In this document: positions 21,317 through 32,709 of the stretch, one piece after another
How the letters are laid out: every line of letters starts with the position of its first letter
Position numbering within the stretch: the first letter of the stretch is position 1
Assembly (NCBI GenBank): GCA_900312665.1
Contig: ONZQ02000006.1
Coordinates: forward strand, 1,824,209-1,888,208
Direction: 5' to 3'
DNA: 64,000 nt
Source: Cephalotrichum gorgonifer
Taxonomy: Eukaryota > Ascomycota > Sordariomycetes > Microascales > Microascaceae
The notes under the pieces: generated by a model
The model's database searches: none
What the model saw: the letters and a program-made list of their open reading frames with translations, nothing else
Told to the model about the DNA's origin: nothing
Position numbers and translations under genes: made by a program

Positions 21317-23366
21317 ATTTTCGGCGGGTGTTCGGGGGTGGGTGGTGGGCGGTGGGCGGTGGGCGGTATCTGTCGTTGTCGGAGGTGACAGTTGGTGTAA
21401 GTGCCTCACGATAAATGAGGCCGATCGAGTCTTAAGGGCTGTGGTGTTTTGATCCCTTTCCCCCCTGCTCGTCTGTCACGATGACGTCGTCGAGTCGATG
21501 AGCTACCGTGGGGAATTTACACGATTTCCCCCTGGCTTGATGAAAGTCTCCGTACGCAAATTCCGAGCAACGGCTCCTCGACTAGTTTGGGTACAAGGGA
21601 GAGGGATGGCGGGATCAAGAAAATCCCGTGGTCGGGTTGCCAAGTAAGTGTGCTGAGTGGAAACGTTCAGCTTAATTCCAGAGACCCGTTAATTCGATGG
21701 GACAAAATCCTGGTCGTCCCGATCCTCCTTTGAGCTCACTTCAAAATGGGAGAGAAACCGAAGGCATAGGGAAGAGGATCATCAAAGAAAACGGCTTTGA
21801 GGGATCGACGAGACAGCCCTCCTGTTTTAATAAATCCTACTTCCTGCTGACTGCCTCCTAATGTGACGGCCACCCGCCTGTCGCTTTGGGCCGAAGGATC
21901 GGGAGTTGGGGGGGCTCGAGTAGTATTGGTCCCATATCGGGAACGCAATAGGCTATGCGGGAAGTTCCAAGCATAGTTTAATCCATATATGAGTGTGGCA
22001 CAGTAATATGAGAGGTCCTACAATTTAGCCTCCTACCCGTATATTGAGCCGCGCAGATGCCGGGGCCGTTCGACAATGCAAGTACAAGAAGAATCGATTT
22101 ACCCCTGTGGCTTTAGGAGTGCAACTAAGTGCGACGGCTGACACGGATGAAGGATTGGACTATAAGAGGATGTAGTTAGCTTGTTCTAGGAATAGGCCCG
22201 GCCCAAGGATTCGATACTACCCTGGAATTCGATGCGACCCAAGAATCGTCAGGACCTGGGTGAAGAAAGGTCGTGCGGAGGGTGCGGCCGAGCGATATAC
22301 GTACATGATTACTGTCGCCGTTGTTGTATACATGTGTCCCTGAAATCCTACGAGCATTTCCATCCTTTGCGGCGCAGTTCCGGGGTCACGAGCCTCGAAC
22401 CATTGTCGAAATGGGGTTAGAGTATCATATTGTTCAGCGGTCGCAGCGACAGAGAATGGATCCCCGGCCCGATTAGTTAGTCCACGTTTAAACCGGACTG
22501 GTATGTTCTATCGGAGTCTCAGGATCAACCAGATCGCCTTCCTCTACGTTTCCACGGATAATAGTACGGGAAAAAAAAACGTCATGGGTTAGTAATAGCG
22601 TGGATAAGGGGCGATCAAACGAGTAGTTGGGGAGGGAGGGCTGGTGGCTGTTGGTGTAACAGTTTGGCCGAACGCTCAAGCTTACAACCTTAGCGGCCAT
22701 TCGAAGCCTGCTTACAAGTATACTTGTACAAGCATGCATGTGCATGCAGATTCCCGGACTGTGAATAGGAACCGAGGCTTGCTGCTTAGACCCTGTGGCG
22801 CAAGGGATACAAACCGAGGGCAGCTCCTCATGTGGGTTTTGCTGGGCCTCGTACCACCACACCATAGGATTGTTCAACGCCTACAGAATCATGACCATGA
22901 AATTCCATCGAAGTAGAGGGCAAAGCGGAATCCTGCTCCATACCAGAGCAAGCTCTCTAGCGGACCACAGTGCCACACACCCAGATAATACAGACTATGT
23001 ACTGTATGACTAAGACTCCGAGCCACGGGCCCGGACCTTTGGGAGCTCTCGGGATGGAGATTGCTAAATCCCGGCACTAACAGGTGCACGCGCCTGCCAT
23101 TGGAAGTCTCGCCGCTTCCAGGACGTTCCACACGTGACCCTGTTAGTCATCGACAAAGCTTCTCACCACCGATAGCTCCGAGGCCTACGAAAGCGTCATG
23201 CCAACCTAATATATTCTCCTCGCCGTCCACCACCCATAAAACGTCACCCATACCAATCCAAAAATCCAACAAATCCGCCACCCATTCCTCCCATCGATCA
23301 ACCCTCGAAACAACATCACCAACAGAGGGAAATCTACAACAAAAAACCGCCTAGATACCTGCGACC
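21317..23366. other. Gene-free region
   Basis: About 2 kb. Short frames on both strands have no domain, splice logic or codon bias. Near 23200-23360 it becomes C/A-rich, probably the 5' UTR/promoter of the TMBIM5-like gene. Otherwise I see nothing. Confidence 0.6.
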
Positions 23367-24535
23367 ATGACTCTACTCTCCCCACTCCGCCAGGGCACCT
23401 CCGCCCTGGCGAGGGCCGCCTTCCCCCGCATCACAAAGTGCTCGCCCGCGCCCCTCCGGGCCGCCTTCCACAGCGCGCCCAGGCAGCCGCAGACCTTCTT
23501 CACCTCCCGGGCGCCCGCGGCCGCGACGGCCGGCCGCCTCGCGAACAAGATATCACTCCGCGCCTCGTTCGGCATCCGCGGCGGCGCGAGGACGTACATG
23601 CAGGGGGGATCGTCATCACAGTACACCTACAACCAGGAGCAGGTGACGCGGAACAACGTGAAGAAGATCCTGACGGGCGCGGCGATCTTCGGAGGCACGC
23701 TGGTGGCCATCAACGTCGTCTTCAACCGCGAGACGCGCGAGGGCGCGATGCCCGCGTACGAGCGGAGCTACCTGAACGACACCTTCCTGCACACGGGGCT
23801 GGGCGTCGGCATCATCGGGTTGACGGCGAGGCAGCTCGTCTCGTCGGGCTTCGTCTACCGGATCATGGTGACGAACCCGTGGGTGTTCGCCATCGGTGGT
23901 ATGGCGCTTAGCTTCGGTACCATGATTGCGACCAGGTCTATCGACCCCGACAAGTAAGTTTCTTTTTCTCCCTCGCAGATCAGTTCTCTCACGGAAAGCC
24001 TGTTCACCTAAATGGCATGATCGATTTGCTAACGGCTGTTTCCCAATTTAGCTACATCCCCAAGTATGCCTGCTGGACCGCCTTCAACGCCACCCAGGCG
24101 GCCTTCGTCGCGCCCCTCCTCGTCATGGCCCCCGGCGCCCTCATCGCCCGCGCCGGCCTCTACACCGTCGCCATGATGGGCGGCCTCGCCGTCGTCGGCG
24201 CCACCGCCAAGGAGGACAAGTACCTCTACATCGGCGGACCCCTCCTCGCGGGCGCCTGCGTGATCGCCGCCTCCGGTCTCGCGCCGCTCATCCTCCCCGC
24301 CACGGCCGCCCGGTCGCTGGCGTTCTCTCAGAACATCTGGCTGTACGGAGGCCTCGTGCTCTTCGGGGGCTTCACGCTCTATGACGTTCAGAAGGTGATG
24401 CACCACGCCAGGCTGGCGCAGAGGGGCATCATCAAGCGGGACCCGGTCAACGAGAGCATCTCGCTCGAGCTGGACTTCTTGAACATCTTCGTCAGGATGG
24501 TCCAGATCCTCATGATGCAGAACAGGAAGAAATAA
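23367..24535 (+). CDS. TMBIM5/GHITM (MICS1)-like mitochondrial inner-membrane protein, BAX-inhibitor-1 family
   Basis: Two exons (23367-23953 and 24052-24535; 98-nt intron with CTAAC branch site) give 356 aa. The first ~75 residues are Arg/Ser/Ala-rich with no acidic residue, a mitochondrial targeting sequence. Seven or so membrane spans follow, with BI-1 family features in the C-terminal half: KEDKYLYIGGPLLAG, LFGGFTLYDVQKVMHHARL and LELDFLNIFVRMVQILM. Animal homologues maintain cristae and mitochondrial Ca2+/H+ exchange; the fungal role is inferred from these. The Asp residues of the last two spans (Y-D-V-Q and L-D-F-L-N) match the conserved pH-sensing pair. Confidence 0.88.
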
Positions 24536-25094
24536 AGGGTGGTTGGTATAGGGGAACGAACGGGGGGAGTAAAGGGGTAGAGAACTGGAGAGGGTCTCCG
24601 ATGCTGTCTCATCAGAAGAGAGGATGAGGTTGAACTTGGGCGGTGCGATGAATAGTTTACGTCATGGGGAGCCATGGCCAGGGGTGTGGGGGAGGGGGGC
24701 GTTTCGCCGATGGGACGACTGTTTTCTATTCAGATCTCCTCTCGATGACTTTGCTTTAGTATACGGAGTTAAAAGCTCCTTCCATTGTTTCCCCATTTAT
24801 TATGTAGTATTAGATTCAAGAAATACCAACAGTTGTATATCCACATACTTCCCAGGGATGTCATCTTATCCTCTGAATCCAGCCTCTAGGGGCTAATGCC
24901 ACTTGTGGCTAATAAATCGTACATTACGCGGCCTAGGATATCCGTGCTAACTCACATGCGCCGCCCTCTCGCGCATACTCTTCTGCACCATTCCCTTCTC
25001 CCCCCCGTCCCGGCGCGCCCTCCTTTTCCTCCCCACGCCAGCCTTTGCGCCTAGCTCCAAACCCCTTAAGAATCATCACCCTTTTTTTCCCTTC
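24536..25094. other. Intergenic region between convergent TMBIM5-like and msrA genes
   Basis: About 560 bp of 3' flanking sequence for both genes. No gene or repeat seen. Confidence 0.6.
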
Positions 25095-25883
25095 TCAAGG
25101 CAGCGGGGGGAAGTCCCGTACGAAGTGGCTCGGGCACTCATACCCCGCGGGGTTCTTGTCCAGGTACAGCTGGTGGTACTCCTCGGCGTTGTACCACTTC
25201 CCGGCGGGTAGGACGTCCGTGACGATCTTGCCGCCCCACCAGTTCTTGTTGGCGAGGTCGGTGACCTCCTTCGCGACGGCCTCCTGCTCGGGGCCGTGGA
25301 AGAAGATGGCGCTGCGGTAGGGGGTGCCCTGGTCCGGGCCCTGGCGGTTGAGGGTGGTGGGGTCGTGCATCCTGTAGAAGAACTCGAGGAGGGAGCGGTA
25401 GGATACCTTTGTGGGGTCGAAGATTATCTGGGCGGCCTCGGCATCTGTTGAGGACCGCGGTTAGTGGATTGGTGTACTTTGTTTAGAATGAGGCTTCATG
25501 GGGGGTATATAGACAGGACGGAGATGCAGAGAGAGAGATTGTGTGTGTGTGTTGTCCCCGGGGAGGGCTGGAGCGGAGGTATGATGCAACAGCTTCCGAG
25601 GATAGAAGGGGGCAGGAGAGCACTTACGCCCGGTCTTCCCGGTACACACGAGCCTGTACGTCGGGTTCTCGGCGTCGCCGCCGATGAAGCCCACGCGGGC
25701 GTCGATGAGGCCCTTGCCTCCTCCGAAGTGCTTCCTGTACACGTGCTCGGTGCCCCAGAAGCAGCCGGCGGCCAACGTGGCTACCTGGGCGCCCTCGGGG
25801 ACGGATGCGGGGGCCGCTATGGCTGACGACGCGGACGACATTGTGGTGAAGGGGCGGAAGATGCGCGAGAGGAGGGATGTCAT
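25095..25883 (-). CDS. msrA: Peptide methionine-(S)-S-oxide reductase
   Basis: Two exons (25883-25628 and 25444-25095; intron of 183 nt) give 201 aa. The catalytic motif GCFWG has its cysteine at residue 41. The substrate-binding strand continues GGDAENPTYRLVCTGKTGHAEA, and EFFYRMHDPTTLNRQGPDQG is the standard MsrA core. A distal cysteine in YECPSHF near the C-terminus could act as resolving cysteine. The enzyme reduces methionine-S-sulfoxide in proteins using thioredoxin, protecting against oxidation. A second ATG at residue 15 follows a short basic N-terminus, so alternative starts could give mitochondrial and cytosolic forms; that is an inference. Confidence 0.95.
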
Positions 25884-26545
25884 GGAGTGTTTTCTGCGTT
25901 GTGTTTGACTATTCGTCTTTGTTCGCGAGAGGATTGTTTCGCCCGGTTCAGTAGGGAGCTGTGGTTATATACAATCAAGTAGCTTGTATTGAGGGGAGGG
26001 GAGGGAGGGGCATTTGAAATTCCTTGTGGCGGTGCGGATGACGTCTTTTTCGAGGTACAGCACTAGTGCGCTAGAACAGTTAAAAGTGCGATTTGCTATT
26101 CGGCAGGTGGTCCGCATCTGGCAGGCGTTATTTGTCACAGGTAGATCCGCCTCGTACGCATTTTACGTATTCATACTAAATAATTACACACCCTCTTGCA
26201 TTACACATCGATTGCCCTCGGCAATTTCCATTTCAAGGAAATCCTGGCAGTTACAGCCCCCAATTACTTCGTACGAGTGTAATTTACAGATGCGGATACA
26301 AATACACGTATTTTGAATGTTTCCCTTCAAAACCCTCCAGTTCCCAACCTCAAACACCACAGAGATGAGGAGAGGATAAGGAGGAAGTGTGTTGGAGTTT
26401 AAAGAAGTGTTGAAGAAGAGTGACATGAATATCGTGAGATCCATACAGCACATGGTACGTCCCTCACAAATAAACAGCAGACGATCATTTTGACATTTCC
26501 TGCTCAAGACCTCCCGCTCAAGACCTCCCGCTCAAGACTTCCCAC
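25884..26545. other. Intergenic region containing a dispersed repeat copy
   Basis: About 660 bp including the msrA promoter. Copy 1 of a ~120-bp repeat lies at 26075-26192. A four-unit 14-bp tandem repeat begins at 26502 and runs into the end of the next gene. Confidence 0.7.
26075..26192 (+). repeat. Dispersed ~120-bp repeat, copy 1
   Basis: Matches 37130-37250 in the same orientation over its whole length. Shared blocks include ATTCGGCAGGTGGTCCGCAT and GGCGTTATTTGTCAC. Most differences are C/T or G/A transitions plus a 2-3 bp indel. Not part of any gene. Confidence 0.9.
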
Positions 26546-26557
26546 TCAAGACTTCCC
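26502..26557. repeat. 14-bp tandem repeat, four units, overlapping a stop codon
   Basis: Units GCTCAAGACCTCCC, GCTCAAGACCTCCC, GCTCAAGACTTCCC and ACTCAAGACTTCCC are consecutive. The fourth contains the stop codon (26546-26548) of the upstream minus-strand gene. Confidence 0.9.
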
Positions 26558-27664
26558 GCTCCTTCGCCAGAATCCCGGTGCCGTTTCCAGGTTGTAATCC
26601 CAATCCATGAAAGGTGGCCGCACATACTCGTCAGCCCAATTCTGATAGTCGTAGAGATCGTTGTGCTTCTGCACATAGTCGCTGACCTCCATGTACTTCC
26701 AGCCCACATCCTCAGTCTCGCTATTAGACACCCCCCCTTCCCAGCTAGGGATGTCCTCTTCTGGACCATCGTCAAGATCACATTGCAGTTGATCCAGCTC
26801 ATCCTCGGCATAGGGCGCCCAGTGCTTTGAGACGAGCTTCACCACAGGGCGCCCCGGCATCTTGTCCAGCGACTCGAGACACAGATCGTCGACCAACAAG
26901 CAAAAGTTGTATCGTAAGCCCGCATGATCCATCTCATCGTCGGCCACAAACTTGGCGAATTCTTCCTCTGGAACGGGTTGCTCCCGCCAGTTCCGCCTCA
27001 ACTCGTCCACCGTCCACTTGTCGAAATGCTCGCGGACCTGATCAGTCGTTGCGCCTTGGAACTGCTGCCGGTCATCCATCACCACCAGCTGGTGTCGTGC
27101 AAGAATCCCTTTGCTTTCCTCCGAGTCATAAACCCCTAAAGACTCGTTGAATTGTGCAAGCATGCGCTCCCATGCGGCATCGTCGCCGTACGATGTGCGG
27201 TACACAACCATACCCCAGGGTGCATCGGGCTTGACCCGCTCGTGGTACTCGCTGATGAGGGGGTCGTGCATCCACTCGAACCCTTCAGAACCGGTCTTTC
27301 CCCCATTCATTTCGGCCTCATACGCCTCGCGAAGGGCGTCGTCGATGGGATGGGCCTTTGAGACCGCCTCACACGCCTCTCTGACGCGGTCGGGATCGTA
27401 CTCGGTAATCTCGCCCATTGCCGTTTGTATTGCATCGAGGTACGCTTGCATACGCGACCGATCGGCATCACTGAGCGGTTTGGGCATTGTTGCGTGGATG
27501 AAGCGTGCTTGGGAGAATGTGTTGATGCTGGGTTTGATGCTGTGATGCAATCGCAATGAGGTTACTTTGCCAAAAGCCCGCGTGGGGAATGCTGTTTGGA
27601 TAGAATGACACGGTAGCCTGATCCAACTGGGGTATCTGGGAAAGATTATGATTTTGGACCGCAT
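26546..27664 (-). CDS. Uncharacterised fungal protein, possible mitochondrial presequence
   Basis: Intronless, 372 aa from the ATG at 27664, or 313 aa from the ATG at 27487 (residue 60). The first 65 residues have no Asp or Glu and many Arg, Ser and aromatic residues, ending RFIHAT before the second Met, which resembles a mitochondrial targeting peptide. The body is acidic, soluble and rich in Trp/Tyr, with segments such as WGMVVYRTSYGDDAAWERML, RYNFCLLVDDLCLESLDKM and VVKLVSKHWAPYAEDELD. These recall an uncharacterised family widespread in Pezizomycotina. No catalytic motif is visible. I do not assign a function. Confidence 0.75.
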   Translation of the reverse strand: MRSKIIIFPRYPSWIRLPCHSIQTAFPTRAFGKVTSLRLHHSIKPSINTFSQARFIHATMPKPLSDADRSRMQAYLDAIQTAMGEITEYDPDRVREACEAVSKAHPIDDALREAYEAEMNGGKTGSEGFEWMHDPLISEYHERVKPDAPWGMVVYRTSYGDDAAWERMLAQFNESLGVYDSEESKGILARHQLVVMDDRQQFQGATTDQVREHFDKWTVDELRRNWREQPVPEEEFAKFVADDEMDHAGLRYNFCLLVDDLCLESLDKMPGRPVVKLVSKHWAPYAEDELDQLQCDLDDGPEEDIPSWEGGVSNSETEDVGWKYMEVSDYVQKHNDLYDYQNWADEYVRPPFMDWDYNLETAPGFWRRSGKS

Positions 27665-28456
27665 GGTGCTTGGGAACGGAAAATGATTAGTGCGCTGTGC
27701 CGCCTCGGTGGTTTAAGGAAGGAACAGTAAGTCGCGGTGGGGCGAAGGAGCCCCCTGCATCGACATTATGCACACCCCCAGGCAACAAACATAGAGAGAA
27801 TAAAAGGGGGTAAAGCTATAGGGAAAGGACATGAATTTCCATTCGATCAGGCTATCTTGAAAGGAAAAAAGGAAGAAAAAAAAAAGGGCAGAAAAGAAAA
27901 AAAAAAAAAAAAAAAAAAAAAAGGAAAAAAGGGTGAAAAAGGAAAAGGAAAAGGAAAGATGGTAAGATAATTAAAGGAAAAAGAGAGAGTGTTAGAGGGA
28001 CCGGCAAAACTCCAGCACCGCTCTGGCTAAACCTCAGAGCACCCCACCTCGCTACAGGGCCTCACTACACCCGACTGAGACAATCGGACTTACTGAATGA
28101 TAAAGATAACAGTTAAGTTTACTAGTATAGTAAAGGGTTTACTAGTACTATTTCATCCATAGGAGGAAGTAAGGATATCAATAGGGAAATAGCATATATA
28201 AGCTAGTAGTATCTATATCTAAATGAAAGGAGGAATAAACAAAAGTTCTTATTCAGAACTATACCTTACTATCATATTGCCTTACCCCTGATTATCCTTT
28301 GACTGGGTTAGATCTAGGAGGTCTCCTTTATATAAAGGTCTTATCCTGTCTACCTGTATATAAAGACATAGAAGTTTGCATGTAATACTGAAGCTTTTAA
28401 AACACAGACAATAACCAACATATTTTCTATTTCTAGCTATCCTAAATGTAGTTGTC
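27665..28456. other. AT-rich, RIP-like boundary of the chitinase island
   Basis: About 790 bp. A polypurine stretch at 27855-27960 includes a run of about 22 A (27900-27921). From 28090 the sequence is AT-rich, with many TA dinucleotides (TTTACTAGTATAG, TATATAAGCTAGTAG), as left by repeat-induced point mutation. No gene. Confidence 0.6.
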
Positions 28457-31400
28457 TTAGGTGAGCTTCGTGTCCCATTTCAGCTTGGCTGTCTGTTTGG
28501 AGTAATATGCAGCTGTCCAGAGCAGCCTGCTGAGACCAGTGTTTTGCGCAGCCATAGTCGACGTTACCTTCATGGAGACTTGGCCACAGACATCCTGGAC
28601 AAAGAGGACTGCTTTTGTAGAAATGGCCTTCTGGTAAGCCGGCATGAACTCGTCAAAGATGGCCTTGATCCCCTTGAGCTCGGGCATGTGCTCGTCCATG
28701 TTCTTGATCTCCTGGTTCAACTGTGCGTAAGCCTCCCGCCATGTAATCTCGGCGCCCACATCATTCATATAACTAAAGACAGAGAAGACCTGATGGCGAC
28801 CCAGACCGGTTAGCAGAGGTACCTAGAAGGGTGCAAGACAGACGACTTGGCATTACTTACGCTCTGGAGCACAACTTCGATTTGCTTGGCGGCATTGGCA
28901 TTGCCTTTGAGTGCAGAATTGAGTAGCAATGTGAGCTTGGCCGCCGACATTGGGTTGTTCAAATTCCACAGTTGGCCCTTGACCCAGTTGATGTGGCCCT
29001 CGACGAGAAGCAAGTTCCGCATGTTGCCCCAGTCGCCAATCGCCGTCATGAGTCGGTCGGCAGGCGTGTTCAGCGGCGCCACGTAGTTTTTGGGCACGTC
29101 GGTGATGGCCTCGAAGAAGTCGTTCAGCTTTATGCCGGCGCCGTAGACCTTGTTCCAGCCCGCCACAAGGTTTGCGTCAGTGATCAGGGCTGCGTTGAGG
29201 ACTGGGGTTACGCCCACGCCGACATGGGGTAGGACGCCAGTGATTGCTGTTTCCAAGAGCTTCTTGGGGAGTTGGTTCTCAAACAGGTGCTCAGTCTGGA
29301 ACCCATTCTTGGCCAAGTCGGCCATTTTGATCCATTTGAGCGCCGCGTTGGTGCAGAGTTGACTTGCTTTGCTACCAGATATATCGTGTTAGAAGAGAAA
29401 AGGAGAAAATAGGGGGAGAGAAAAGGAAGAGAGGAAGAAAGGGAAAAGAAAAAGAAAGAGAAAAGGGGATGAAGAGACGAGAGGCTGAAAAAGAAAAGAC
29501 GTAGGGGCAGGACTAGGTGCCTGATCCATATCGAGACGCCGGGGGGCAAAGAGACTAAAGAAATTCCACTCACCCATATCCCCCCCTTAGAGTCATTGTC
29601 GCGAGCCCCTTGCCGACGCGGAAGAGTTTATCGCGTTTGTCTCCAGTTGGGTAGGGACGAGAGTGCCAGATCAGCTTCCCTGCCTTTGTGACAAGCTCGC
29701 TCTTCCTCGGCATCCCGGGCCTTGCAGCACCCCGCTTCTCGAGGTACGAGTATTCGAGCCCGTCCTCTGGATCAATGTATGTTCGCCTGGCAAGTCGTGC
29801 AGCCGCGACGTCCACCTCCTCCCCGCCCCCGTCGTCGCAAAAGTCTGGGTCGTCATTGCAGGGATCGAAGTCGCAAAGGTGCTCTTCCAAGGCGTCAGCA
29901 TTGGGCGTGCAGCAGAGGGCCTTCTTCCTGTACCAACTGCAGCCGCCGTACGTGTCGCCTCGGTCGTTGGTCCACAGCGTCACCTCGGACTTTGAGCACG
30001 TGTTGTCGGCGCAGTCACCCTTGCCGACCCAGTGGCAATTCTTGAAAGGGATCGGCCGGTCCTTTTTGCAGCAGTAGTGGTTGCCGTGGCAGAAGACTGT
30101 CCCCCAGCCCCAGCGATCATAGGCATAGGCCACGCTCTCCTCGTCCGAATCGCACTCAGCACCACACTTATCTGTCCACCGGCAGCCCTCGGTGAGACTG
30201 TCGTACTGAGTGGTTTTGCAGCAAAAGGCCTTGTCGCCGCGGCTGCACTTCTTGGTCTCGCTCGACTCGCCAGGGTGACCGCCATAGCTGGACGACGAGA
30301 CCTTGACCTCGCCCTCATGACACTGCCCGTTGCAGTCGCCGCCGGAGCCGCGCCACGAGCACTCGGTCATGCCCGACGTCTTGGGACAGCAGATGATGCG
30401 CCCGCAGAGCGACTTGTCGATGCCATCGCATTTTACGCCGTCTCTGTCCGCCCCGACCTTGGTATAGCCTGCGTCGCACGTCTGCGTGAATTCGTTCTCC
30501 TCCTTGTAGCAGTTTTGGCCGAAACTGGCGTCAACCTCGGCGACGATTGGCTCCGCCACGTTCTCCTTACCAATCGTCGTGTCGTCCAGGAGGGCCTTGT
30601 GCGCCGAGAACTCGTAGTCGTCTACGGAGAAACAACACAGACTAGAGTCAGCAACCTAGCATGGAGCACGAACAACGACATCTGGAGACGAAACAAAACT
30701 CACCCAAGTCGGATGCCCAGATCAGTGACCCAGCAAACCCAATGTCATCGGCCCACTTGATCTTGTCCCTGAAGGTGTCGGCATCGTCGTACGAGATCCA
30801 CTGGTCGTCGTCCCATGCCATGTACTTGACGGCTGCCGTCCTGTCGTACACGGGCGTCAAGCCTCGTTTCTTGTTGGTGTGGATGATGTCTTGGATTTCG
30901 TAGTGGGCGAGGTCTGCAAAGATGAGAGGGTCAAGTTAGCATCAAGCGTGGCCCCTGGCCCCCCTGAAGTGATCCATGATGTGAGGGAGGGGAGAAACGT
31001 ACAGCCACTGGTATCGGTGCACACTCCTGGCTTGGCGCCGCCTTTAAAGGGGCAGCCAGGCGTGGTACAGCTCGGGTCTGCCAGAGTAAACGCTCTCCCG
31101 TAGAAGCCAAAGCCTAGGGCAAGCTTGGATGGAGGGACTTTTGCTCGCCAGAACAGCTCGGCGGCAAGCTTGATTTCGGTCAGGTTTGTATGGGCTTGGA
31201 CGATGGATCCAATGGGATTGCTGCTGTCCCAGATACCGTGGAGATCATACGACATCTGCATATAGGGGCGTACGTGTTAGCACTCGTGAAGTCCATTCAC
31301 ACGGTTGTCATAACGACTTACGACGTTGATCCAATCAACGTATTTGATCATGCCCGGAAGATCAAACCAGCGCAAATACCAAAATGACGAAGGCGCCGTC

Positions 31401-32709
31401 AAGGTGATGCCCAGCTTGCGGCCCGAGGCATCAAACGTTTTGCGCAACGTCTGGAGCAGCAAGACGTAGTTCTTGACATCGTCTGGCTTGCCGCCTCGGT
31501 CAGGGGCGCCGGGGTATTCCCAATCAATGTCGACACCATCGTAGCCGTACGTGTCCAGGAACTTCAGTACGTTGTTGGCGAACGTCTGGCGGTTGGCTGA
31601 GCTGCGTGCAATGTTGCCGAAAACAGGCTGCGTCGCTGTGTTGTTGTCGGAAAAGGTCCAGCCGCCAATGCTCACAAATATCTCCAGGTTTGGGTTCAAG
31701 ACCTTCAAGTCGGCGACGTCCTGAAACGTTTTGGCGGGCGTGGCAGCATCCATGGTGGTTAACTTGAACGAGGTAGGGTCGAGGAATGCGAATGCATAGT
31801 TGAGATGAGTGAGACCGTCCACTGGGGGCTGTCAGTTCCCTCGTCGCTTATTGTTTTCAACCTTCAAGTCCCATTACTCACCGGGGAGATCTTTAGCACT
31901 GGTCTGATGACACTTAGATCGGTCGTTCCATGCCTCGTAGTACCCAATGACTGTTTACCAAGCCACTGGCGTCAGTACCGGTTTTGACCAGAAGATGCTA
32001 TCACAGGTGCCATGGACCCTGCCGGTGCACTCACCCTTGGACAAGGTCTTGCCACCTCCTGCGCCTCCGGGCGGTTCCGGGTGTTCAACGCAGTTGGACT
32101 GGCATTTCCCAGTGCAGAAATCTAATCTCGGGAGAGTCCAAGTCAGCTATACCGGTCAGATGAACGGGAGAGACGACGTCCCTAGGCAGGTCTCTTACCC
32201 TTGGTTGTTCCGCAAAATCCAAACTCGGAGCAACAAGTGTTGAGAGGGCAAGTCGTGCCCGCGGGCACCGCATATTCGCCGCACTCGGCATGGGCGTCGC
32301 AGTTGCTGGTGCACCCCGTGCCACAGTATGTCGGTCCATATCCACACCATCCGTCCTCTGCGCGACTGTCAGTCTGGTTGTCCTTGCCGAGTCTTGCTCC
32401 AAGACCCTTCGGGATGTCGGATTCAAGACGTACTACCACAGCATGCGCCGTTTCCGCATGGTTCTATCATAGTCAGAGTCAGCCATATGCTAGTGAAGAG
32501 CACCCAGAAAGTGGGAGGGGTGAGGGAGACACACTTCCTTCTCCGCAGGTGAAGTCCTCCCGTCTCATCAACGCCGCCTCTTTGTATTCGTGAGCTCGGC
32601 GCTCCAGAGCAGAGAACCTTTTGTGGACAGCATGATGCTGCTGGTGATTGCTATGCCCACCCAAGGCATTGCCCAGGAGTCCGGCAAGCACAAGATGGGA
32701 AAGCCTCAT
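28457..32709 (-). CDS. Killer-toxin-like GH18 chitinase with chitin-binding domains
   Basis: Eleven exons (32709-32535, 32463-32434, 32357-32199, 32121-32035, 31950-31882, 31821-31322, 31255-31003, 30913-30704, 30621-29574, 29371-28861, 28789-28457) give 1124 aa, all junctions in frame. A signal peptide (MRLSHLVLAGLLGNALG) is followed by cysteine-rich CBM18/hevein-type modules at about 55-140 (PCGNGACCG, CGYGPTYCG, CCSEFGFCG). The GH18 domain spans about 151-495, with SIGGW and DGVDIDWE, catalytic Glu275. The last ~600 residues form a second cysteine-rich region, then a helical segment without recognised catalysis. This resembles subgroup C chitinases related to the chitinase subunit of yeast killer toxins, thought to open foreign or own chitin walls. 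It is head-to-head with the LysM gene. Confidence 0.92.
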
